Assembly (NCBI RefSeq): GCF_014066305.1
Contig: NW_023501091.1
Coordinates: 124,001 to 188,000, forward strand
Source of the DNA: Letharia columbiana
Lineage: Eukaryota > Ascomycota > Lecanoromycetes > Lecanorales > Parmeliaceae
Length of the DNA: 64,000 nt
Direction of reading: 5' to 3'
Part shown: piece by piece, positions 21,980 through 30,822 of the stretch
Layout: each line of letters starts with the position of its first letter
Numbering within the stretch: the stretch's first letter is position 1
Notes under the pieces: model-generated
The model's database searches: none
Told to the model about the DNA's origin: nothing
The model's input: the letters and a program-made list of their open reading frames with translations, nothing else
Position numbers and translations under genes: made by a program

Positions 21980-22362
21980 TCACATCATATCAGCTCCGTC
22001 ACTCCCTCCGGTCCCCACTGGCTTCTCGTGCACACCACCCTGTGCAATCCTCGTCTCCTCGCTCGTTCCTTCCCTCTCCGCCCGCCTCCTCCTCTTGTCC
22101 AAAAGGTTCTTTTTCCGCTCAGCCAGTATTGCGTTCTGCCGCGCTGACACGCCAGTCAACCAGTAGCCGAAACTGCCTCCCGCAGCGGCGAAGACGGGGT
22201 AGGCCCAGAGAGATTCTTTATTGAAAAAAGGACGCATTTCAATGCCTAGTTGCCAGAGGCGGACCGCGACGCCTGCAAAGATGTTAGGGCTGGTGCGAGA
22301 CGGGGCGAAGGAATGGGAGGGGGACTACCGAAGCCGGACCAGAAGAGGATTTTGTGGACCAT
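21980..22362 (-). CDS. mitochondrial complex I small accessory subunit (NUXM/14-kDa type)
   Basis: Two exons, 22362-22329 and 22272-21980, with a 56-nt intron in phase 1. The product is 108 residues. The joined start (MVHKILFWSGFGVAVRLWQL, then GIEMRPFFNKESLWAYP) is strongly conserved in fungi in proteins I remember as a small single-membrane-span subunit of NADH:ubiquinone oxidoreductase. A Gly-rich segment follows (VFAAAGGSFGYWLTGV), then a basic charged helix (LAERKKNLLDKRRRRAERE). The C-terminal 25 residues are low-complexity. The very short first exon of 34 nt is why the gene is easily missed. Naming of the exact subunit is from memory. The membrane-anchored mitochondrial role is the likely one. 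Confidence 0.72.
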
Positions 22363-22643
22363 TGTGGCTGTGGATTGGGTTGGCTTAGACGTATGGAGCT
22401 TTGAAGAGGTTCACAAGATAGAGATCAGGGGCGAATAGGGCTTAAATGGATCTAAATGGTGCCTGAATCGCTGGGCTTGTGACTTTTTGCGGAGTGAGCT
22501 CGTGTGATGAAGTCTTGGCGGCAGATATCTGCCGCGATTAGCGCGGCTTGGCAGGTAATGATACCAACGGAGGCATCTCCATTGATTCCTACTTGAAACC
22601 CCTGTTCATTTGCTTTGCAACTCTTACTACACCTCCCCAACCC

Positions 22644-24715
22644 ATGACAGTCGCCATCATGGCGTCTGTGGATATCATAGGCAGTAAACATGCGCTTGAA
22701 GATCCAGAATTTATCCCGCGCAAACGATTTAAGACCTCAGAGCTTCCATTCAACGCGGCACAGAAATCCACGATTGATGGACTCTTGCATACGATCAAGA
22801 AGAAGGGCGAGTATGATTCGTTGAGGAAGAAAGTGTGGTCGCAGTTTGAAGAGAGCGTACGTCTTTGATGTCTCAATGTTATCTCCCACGGCTGTGGTGA
22901 TTGGCCGAGCATGTTTGCTAACCGCCAGCGCATTAGGCGGAGAAGACGGCGTTCATAAACCAACTGAATGAGCTTGCCGAAGCAGAGATTGAGCGCGACC
23001 CATCACTTCTATCTCGTGATCGTGGGAAAGCAGCTACCCTCATGTCTGGAGTAGTCGACCGCAGCGACATCTACAAAAGCGTCGAGAAGACTTTGGACGC
23101 GCTAATCGCCAAGAACATCAATCACATCCTTCAGGCGGGAAGGGAAATCAGACGAGCCGAGATTGGCGAAGATATCGCAGCTGCGGAGGAGAAGCGGGGC
23201 AACAAAACAGACGAGGAATATGCGAAAGAGGCAGTGGTGCGAAAAGAAGAGAGAGCTAGGGAGAGGAAAAGGGAAGATGCTCGCAAGCGAAGGGAGGAAG
23301 AGAAAGAGCGTCTACGGGCAGAAGAAGCTAAGCACATGAAAGAGATTGAGAAGCTTCAGAGCCAAAATGAGCGGAGAAAGGAACGTGAGGCTGCGCGAGC
23401 GGAGAGAGAAAAGGCCGCAGAAGAGAGGCGCCGACGAGATAGGCCCAGAGATGACTATGAAGCAGAAAAAGGCAAGGAGAGGGAGAAGTGCGAAGTCCAA
23501 GACCCCGACACAGTACCTCCAACGCCAGTAGCGCCACCAATGGACAACAAAGCACTCGAAGAAGCAGCGCTCGCGCTTCTTCTCCAAGAAGGCCGCGAAT
23601 TAGCTGCGAAGAATGGCCCGCCAAAGCCAGAGCCAGAGCTCTCGGATTCAGAGCCCCCTCATCGCAAACCACACGTTTCGCCGCCCAAAGGCCCTGCGGC
23701 CGATCGCAACAAGGTCCCTATCAAACCCCGCCTCGGCTACAGCAGCACACCCCTTCGTCATGACTCGGGCACACCCATTCCACCTCCTCAACCAGCGGGT
23801 ACACCCCGCAGCCGCAGTCCTTACAGAGCCCCATCTGCACGTCATGACCGCTCTCGGTCTCCTGACCACGCTCGTCGCCATTCTCGGTCCTATTCCTACC
23901 GTGATGATGACGCTCGAGCTCAGGCAGATCTAGATCACAAGTCGATCTACAAAGCCCAGATGCAAGCAAAGCGTGACATAGAAGCCGAGGCCTTCAAGAA
24001 GCGCGGGCGCAGCGAGCGTGACGAGGGCGAATATCGAAGCCGGAGCCCCTCTCGAGCAACAGAAAGAGACCCCGGCAGAGACAGGGACAAGGACAGAGAG
24101 CGCAGCAAGCGCTATGAGTACGATTATAGCCGCGAGGATAGCCGACACCAGGATGAACGGCCGAGAAGCAGAGATCGGGAGAGGGAGAGGCCTCGATATG
24201 AGGAGCGCGAGAAGGCTTACACTAGACCGAGGAGGGAGGAGGCGCCAGAACACATCGATCGCTATGTGCCTGGTGGGGCTGCACCTGCAAGAGAGAAGCG
24301 TAGAAATACGCTGGATAATGGAGTAGATAGGGATGACAAAGAGAGGAGTGTCCGGGAAGACACCAGGGATCGAGATGCAGGCAACAGAGACCGAGATCGA
24401 GACCGAGATACCAGGGACCGAGATAGCAGCTACAGAGACTCCAAGCGGGACTACCGCGAGCGCAGCTCTTATCATGACAGAGATCGCAATCGCGACCGAG
24501 ATGATTACGACAGAGACCGATACCGGGATCGGGAGCACCGAGACCACAGAGACAGAGATCGGGACCGAGATCGTGGTGAAGAGAAGAGCAGAGGCTATGA
24601 GCGAGACAGGGACAGGGACAGGGAGAGGGACGGGCGTGAGGAGCGACCATATACGAGGCCGAGGAGGGAGCCGGCGCCAGAGAACATTGATCGCTATGTA
24701 CCGGGTGCTGGTTGA
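22644..24715 (+). CDS. shg1: COMPASS (H3K4 methyltransferase) subunit Shg1/BOD1-domain protein
   Basis: Two exons, 22644-22856 and 22937-24715, with an 80-nt intron in phase 0. The product is 663 residues. The first 120 residues hold the BOD1/SHG1 domain: FNAAQKSTIDGLLHTIKKKG, EYDSLRKKVWSQFEES, INQLNELAEAEIERDPSLL, RDRGKAATLMSGVVDRSDIY. Shg1 is a subunit of the Set1/COMPASS histone H3K4 methylase in the nucleus. Beyond the domain comes a long charged coiled-coil (RKEERARERKREDARKR and similar, about residues 150-230). Next are SR-like repeats (RSRSPYRAPS, DRSRSPDHARRHSRS) and an RD/RE-rich tail. The motif YTRPRREXAPEXIDRYVPG occurs twice (about residues 460 and 640). ATG 22644 gives the longest form. 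ATG 22659 (ATCATGG) has the better context. Confidence 0.83.
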
Positions 24716-25364
24716 TGGGTGATGGTTGACGTGAGAGGAACATTCGCAGGTGATTATTGGATATTCTCATTGGGTATGATATTGGTATGATAGTCGATAA
24801 TGAGAGCCACGCTTGCCCATCCATGCGCTGTTTGATGTTAAGAAAAGATTGCGAAAACTCCGAATCAAATGGTTGAAGTGCTACATTTCAGGTGTGTTAC
24901 CAGAAAAAAAGTGACACTGGTCAAGAACTTTTTCTTAAAAAATCGTCATTTTGCCTGCAAGGAAATCATCTTTCATGCGTTCAATTCTTTTATTCACTAT
25001 CCTTTAACAGGAAGAGTCGTTTTGTCTGGTCGATACCCACAAAAATGTGCGCAAATGAAAAGAAACAGAAAAGAAATGAAGTGAAGTGAAAAGAAAGAGA
25101 GCTTTCTCCCATCGGGTTTTGAAGGCCTGGATGCATAACTTTTGCTCGATCCTCTTACAACAACCCATGGCTTTCTGTCCCGGTGAAAGGGGCCTTTACG
25201 TCCTGCAAGCCCGATGCACGGACGTCTGGCTCCTCGGGCAAGCTGCCAGACAAGAGTGGCATTCTGAGGCACGAGATCTCCCCCGTATCACCTCGATGTT
25301 GGATATCGACCCGGAAAAGACAGCCGTTCATAGTCAGGATTGCTTCACAACAAGAGTCAAGCGA
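24716..25364. other. intergenic
   Basis: About 650 nt between the shg1 stop and the next supported frame. A-rich stretches occur at 24904-24960 and 25056-25100. A 328-codon plus-strand frame starts at 25086 but I regard it as spurious (see rejected list). Confidence 0.4.
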
Positions 25365-26058
25365 CTAGCCAAGGTGTTTCCTCGCCCACTGTATACAACC
25401 TTCCACGTACATTCCTACGAGCACGGCACAGCCAATACCTTCGATGAAGTTGCTGAAGGGAAGCCAACCCCACCGGTACCACCACGTCAGCGGAGCATAC
25501 CCCTCTCCCTTGGATCGCCACGCTGGCGCACCGAACCTCCGAAACCAGCGCACACTGCGACCGCTACCGTCACCACCGCCCGTATACCGAGCGAGACAAG
25601 ACTCAGCGAACCGGGTGAGCCGGACGGTTCGCCCGAATTCGAGAAAGTTGCGAATGGAACTGCGTGGCCACAAACAGGAGTGAAGAGCCAGGTGTCGGCC
25701 ATGTTGCAGGGTTTCGCCGAAGATTGTCAATACCGATATGCGGAGGAGAGGATTTTGGACAGCGTAACCATAACAGAGAAAGAGGAAGAGTGCGGCATCG
25801 ACGAAGGCGATTGTAGAGATGTTGGATACCGCTGGCGGAGACGGCCGGATCGGATGCGTGCTACTGGGTGTCTGGATTGCAAGGAGCAGCTTGGCGAGTT
25901 GGGGCACATTGCGGGGGTGGTCTGTACCTGCAGTACTATCGAGCGTGATCGTTGGAGCGCGATTTGCGCGATTCCTAAAAGGGCGCCGAGAGCTTGTGCA
26001 ACCGCGGAGCTCGACGCTGCTTGTGAGCTCCAATATCGGACTCCGGTCCGTCGGTCAT
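25365..26058 (-). pseudogene. putative fungal membrane protein with one frameshift
   Basis: From an ATG at 26058 the frame reads MTDGPESDIGAHKQRR and on to HKLSAPF, then hits TAG. Immediately after, in the next frame, it continues RNRANRAPTITLDSTAGTDH and stays open for 200 codons to 25365. The break is at a T4 run (25980-25977 in minus sense). Removing one T would join both parts into about 230 residues. The body has one clear hydrophobic helix (FVDAALFLFLCYGYAV), a second near the end (FIEGIGCAVLVGMYVEGCI) and a conserved-looking GYAPLTWWYRWGWLPFSN. I know no function. Either this is a recent frameshift, a sequencing error in a homopolymer, or an unusual intron. The opposite-strand frame lacks such protein character. 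Confidence 0.5.
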
Positions 26059-26966
26059 GCCCGAGCTGTTGAGTAGCGGTGTGTGTGTCTTATGACCCTA
26101 GGCGCTCATGTGCCTTACGCTTTCTGTAAGCCTACTCCTGATATGGCCCTACTTGTCTTGTGGTCCCACGCGTTATATAGGCCTGCTCATGATATGTCTC
26201 TGCGCGTTTTATGCTCCTAATCCCGTGTGTTGGATCTCGTTGGAACCTGCGTGTTTTCACCCTGTGAAAGCTACGCCGACGCAGGGATGAGTCTAGGCGG
26301 CAAAGCAAGAGGCTCCTCTGCTCTGCTCCATTGGCTCCGCTCCATTTCGGAGCGAAGATCTATTTTGCTTCATCTGCTCATCTGCTCATCAACTTGCTCC
26401 TCTGCTCTTTACTCATTGTGTATCTGCAGAAGGAGATCTCGAGGGATTTGGGCCCCCGAATATTTAGGAGATCTCGACCGCTTATCCGCGCATCTGCTCC
26501 GCTTTATCAACTTTCGCTCTGTTCGAAACGATATACGTCAAGTGAAATTGAGGCAAAAACAAGAATAATATGTATGATAGGTCTGGCGAGGTTATAAAGT
26601 ATCACAAAAAGCTTCTTTGTTGTGGACTAATATACTTCATTGTACAAGCACGTTATAAAGGTCTCTACTTGCGATTGTTGCTCTTCGTGCTCGACACAAA
26701 GTCCCGAAGATAATACCCATTCCCATTCCCACACGAACATGCTGTCATGATCAGTGCAAGTGCCGTATATCTGCTCGTACGTTGAGCGACACCTCGACCG
26801 CGCCGGGTAAGCAGATACGAAATAACGCTGCATTTGAGAATATATTCGACTGTTGAAAAAATGTACTAAAACCTCTCCTATTCATTAATAGCTTTCATAG
26901 CAAAGAGCACAAAGGGGATCTACTTAGGCGAATAAAGATTATCTTTCCATCGAGGGCTAATACCAT
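26059..26966. other. intergenic
   Basis: About 900 nt without a recognisable gene. CATCTGCTC-type short repeats occur at 26368-26410. A long run of weak ORFs shows no family similarity. Confidence 0.45.
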
Positions 26967-27575
26967 TCAGAAGTCCATCGAAATGTTATACTTGTAGGTG
27001 GCCCAGACTTTTTGTGTGTGCGAGACAGAGACTTGCTGTGTATGGCTGTCAATGTTAATTATGCACACTTTCCATCCATTCACGTTTTCCAAATCCTGAA
27101 CCCTTGCGCGCATTTCTTGAGCGGAAAATGCCCAGTAAGGCTCGAAGGCTGCCATAATGGTGTCAAAGTTATCGTTTACAGGGGTGTTGGACTTGACAGC
27201 GGCATCATACCACTGGTTGAATCCTGGCGGTGGCTCTCTCTTGTATCTCCGTCTGTATTCGTTGACGGCTTCTTTTGAGGACCGCGATTGCCGCTTTGTC
27301 ATGTCCCAAAATTTCTGATTCGCTTCTTCCACAAGTAGCTCGATTGGATGCATGGCATTCTTCGTCAAGCCAAGGAAGCCTGTCTCGTCTGGTATTAATC
27401 TAAGAGGAGAGTCGGGAAGCCATCTGGAGGCTGAGGGGCAAAGCAAATGTGAAAATTGCAGCCTAAGATGGCCGTGGTACACAGAAAGAAGAATCTCCGG
27501 TCTAAGTGTCGCTTCAACGAAGCCAACCACAGTCACCTGGACCTGCCAAGAAGCGGTAGCGGTAGAGTGGCTCAA
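26967..27575 (-). pseudogene. fragment of GT90/CAP10-like glycosyltransferase N-terminal region
   Basis: About 200 codons without ATG start (first codon TTG). The middle resembles the N-terminal stem of fungal CAP10-type (GT90) glycosyltransferases as I remember them: HPIELLVEEANQKFWDM, RQSRSSKEAVNEYRRRYKRE, PPPGFNQWYDAA, NDNFDTIMAAFEPYWAFSAQ, EMRARVQDLENVNGWKV. The catalytic GT90 domain, which should follow, is missing. The frame stops at 26967 and no continuation is visible in the next kilobase. This is therefore probably a truncated relic. The upstream half (VGFVEATLRPEILLSVYHGH) may be partly real or an unspliced intron. Confidence 0.5.
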
Positions 27576-28221
27576 GACCGTTGGAAAGTCGAACAGGAAA
27601 GGGGAAAATGCGCAACGGTTGCAACAGGCATGGTCGACGTCTTCCTGTACAGCCTCTCAACCCATTCGTGTGTTGGCAATGGAATTACTTGTGAGTTGGG
27701 AGGCGAAGAGGCTCAGCTGACCGTCCCATACATAACCGAACTCTGTCAGATCGAAGCTAGGCACGTTGCTTTGCCGCACGGCGCTGGCGTTTCAAAGCCT
27801 CATATCAGGACATGTTCTGTGCTATGACTGTAACAAGCACATCGAAAATTATTCGTCAAGCAAAATGGAGACGGAACGATACTCCGAGACGAGGTTTGAA
27901 GATGAAAGTCAGGGACGAGATGGAAACGAGAGGGCCGTGACTGCGAGACTCGTAAAACAACAACGACATCGCCCGTAGATGAAACACTTATCGCCAGGCT
28001 TCTTTGCTTGCGTCTCTTCTGACCCTACATCGATCAGATTGACATCGAAACCCTCTGCTTGAGTCTGACTTTGTCTTATTGTGGACGTTTCAAGGATCCA
28101 AAGGCGAAAGCTACTGATGATGAGTTGAGTATCTGAAGAAGACGATGTTGGGAAGGTTGATTGAAACGCGCTAATCCATCTGTCTCTAGCGCAACGCCAA
28201 GCTTGTTTTGTTGGTTTTGAC

Positions 28222-28258
28222 GGCTTATGGCCATTAGCCACGGCTTATAGCCATTAGC
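28222..28258. repeat. short tandem copy of the AGCCATTAGC motif
   Basis: CGGCTTATGGCCATTAGC followed directly by CACGGCTTATAGCCATTAGC gives two near-identical units of about 19 nt. The same core (TATGGCCATTAGC) opens the larger array 1 kb downstream. Confidence 0.7.
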
Positions 28259-29271
28259 AAAACTTTCGCACAACGCGCACACCTTATTATTGAAATCACA
28301 CCACAACCACGCATCCTACGGACCTGAGGCCTTCAGTACGGTGATCAGCTCATTATTTGGTATAGGGCCCGTACCAATAATGAAGCGATTACACGACTGT
28401 GGGCCTCGGGACCAATGACCCCCTAAATACGCGCAATGCCACACGCCTTTTCCGACAGCCAGGCCACGAAGTCTTCCTTTCGACTGGGCTTAACAGTCAA
28501 TTATCACTGTCACACACCGATCTTCCCCTCCTACAAGCAACATCATCATTATCATCAGCAACAACAATACCAATTCTACTCTCTCGACACGGGCACCAGA
28601 CGCCACGTGTCATTTCAGTCATTTTAGCTTCAACGTCTTTACACGTGTTAGATCTCAACATCTTGATACACTGCAACAACTACATTACACTTACACTTCA
28701 CTTTACACTAATTCGCCAATTCACACCACACCGTTACACCACATCTCCCCCAAGAGACACGTCTCTTTTCCCTTCATCGACTAGCAATCAGCCTACAACG
28801 CGAGAGAATCTCCACCTTTCTTCGCGTCTTCTGAAGGTGCCTTAAGATACACAGCACAAATCGTTCGACCTCGCTCTATCGAAACGTATCCGACGTGGTA
28901 GTACCGGATCTTGAACCTCGGCCTTATCCACCGAGCAATGGATTGCTGAGGAGTAGTGACCCTCAGTAATCGTCAGAGCAATCCCGCCGAGCAGAATGAT
29001 TGACAAAAGAGTTAAGATTTGGATATTGTTTTTCTACGGGACTCCCGGGCTCAGTGGAGTCCTTCATTCAGTCTACAAGCACACACATACACATGAGGGT
29101 TACGGGTCAAAAAGAAGGATACGGCACTTGAGTCAGGGGCTCTGCGATTGTAGGGGACCCCCTTTCAGCTTTCGGCTAGTCCAAAAACGGTTAGATAGAT
29201 TAGTTACGCGTCTCGCATAGTCGGCCATCAAGGCAAGACTTCAGGGTAGTATGATGTAATCAATCAATCAA

Positions 29272-29465
29272 TTATGGCCATTAGCACAATGTGGCTGGGG
29301 CTCAGCCATATAGCCATGGGCAAACATAGCCATGGGTAATATAGCCATGGGCAACAGTAGCCATGGGTGACATAGCCATTGGCAACAGTAGCCATGGGTG
29401 ACATAGCCATTGGCAACAGTAGCCATGGGTAACATAGCCATGGGCAACAGCCTATAGCCATGGCT
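29272..29465. repeat. minisatellite of ATAGCCATGGGCAA-type units
   Basis: About ten units of 14-18 nt with core AGCCATGGG or AGCCATTGG followed by CAACAGT, TGACAT or TAACAT. Alternation makes a higher-order repeat of about 32-33 nt (GGGTGACATAGCCATTGGCA and the rest). The array ends in the palindrome TATAGCCATGGCTAT. The short ORFs across it are by-products of its period. Confidence 0.9.
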
Positions 29466-30420
29466 ATGGTGTGCCAGGGTAATCAGTCCACTTGGCGCAT
29501 ATGTGGAACTAACACGCCTGGAAGGCTGAGATGTGACCCCGAAGCAATCCGATTTACTATGGGTCACAAGCCGAAATCGGATGACTCGAAGGGACGAATC
29601 TCCAGTGATTTGGCAAGCGACTTTTTGCATTTATATCAGGCCCATGCCCACTGCTGAAGTTCTTTCTTATGTTCTACCTATCTATGTATGCGATTATTTA
29701 CATAGCATTCATATATAGCCCTAGCCCTAATTGTATTGGGCATAGCCTATCACATTACCAACTTGTTTCAGTTTCTGTACTGAGGGAAATTTTTCCGACC
29801 ATTCTTTCAGTTCGTATTCGTATTCACCTTTCTTAGTATAGGGTTGACTACCTCTAATCAATATAAGCGAAGTCGAGGAAATTTATATGAAAATCGTCAC
29901 CTTCCTATGGCATCGCGCCTGAATTGTAGGATCCTATTCAGCCATAGAGGCCCTGATCCGGAAGGCAGCGAGGACATGGATATCACCGGTGAGTAATGAT
30001 GGAGACAGTACCGTAGAAATCCTCATCGGTTCTCCAACCGTACCAAAAGCCGACCTCGAGAGATAGACCGAACAAATGAGGCGTGATGCAGCCACGCCTT
30101 TCCCGATCAGCACACGTCCCATCGTGCGAGAAAATACGGCTGCATGAGAGCTACCTACTTCATAGGAGAGTTGGTCCGAGAGATGAGATGCTATGTAGCG
30201 GAGAACGTGCCGCACCGTACTGACTGGAGGCGGAGCTTTCTGGCTCTCGGCAAACTTCAAATCCACCGGATGCTGACGCGGCGTGCATGGCACAGCGGCT
30301 AGCTGGAGATTGGAATCGATGCAGAGATACTATGACTTTGATGAGATGCTCGTATCGAGAATCCTTTGTGTTTTGGGGAATAATCATAGACTGTTCCCAT
30401 CGGGTTTCAAGCCGACGTAG

Positions 30421-30495
30421 GAGTGTTATAGCTGTGAGGTAAAGAAATGTGATGGAGTCGATGCTACTTGCTCACAAGTGTACAAGGGCAGAGGT
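30421..30495 (+). pseudogene. degenerate Zn(II)2Cys6 transcription-factor zinc cluster
   Basis: In one frame the DNA reads ECYSCEVKKCDGVDATCSQ, then VYKGRG. This resembles the fungal zinc cluster (CxxC, KxKCDG, two later Cys pairs). A pair of residues is missing between the second and third Cys, the fifth-to-sixth Cys pair is incomplete, and a TAG precedes it in frame. No activation or middle-homology domain follows. Confidence 0.35.
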
Positions 30496-30822
30496 AAGGC
30501 CATGCAGCGTATGTACCATCGTCCTGGACCACTACGCGTACGACATAGTGGAGGGACAGGCATAATTGAAAGTAGATGGAACTTACTTACTGTGGCGAAT
30601 TGAGACGTGGATGGGAGGTCTGGAAGGTGATACGGAATTCTGTCTCATACAGGACGTTGAGCCGTCTTCTCCAGGCTCGGAATGGTCAAATCGGAGGTAC
30701 AGGAGGGGATATCAATCGAAGAGAATACGCCTGGTATCCTCTATCTTACTGTACACGGAGTAAGAAAGCCCTCATCCAGCCATCCGTTGGGCTTCCAAGA
30801 AAAAATCGCTCCATCATTCAGG

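Larger units (their letters stand above)
27576..30822. other. gene-poor region of about 3.2 kb
   Basis: No intact gene is found. It contains the tandem repeat at 29272-29465 and its small relative at 28222-28258, a zinc-cluster relic at 30421-30495, and a CT/CA-rich stretch (28500-28860) that looks like a fungal 5' UTR or promoter but has no gene after it. An open minus frame at 30293-29934 has no family resemblance. Confidence 0.5.

Noticed and set aside
25086..26072. Plus-strand open frame of 328 codons
   Set aside because: It overlaps the minus-strand membrane protein. Its composition is that of an antisense shadow, and it shows no domain or motif.
29264..29630. Small repetitive proteins across the minisatellite
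   Set aside because: The periodic peptides simply follow the DNA repeat period. There is no ATG context, intron or conserved end.
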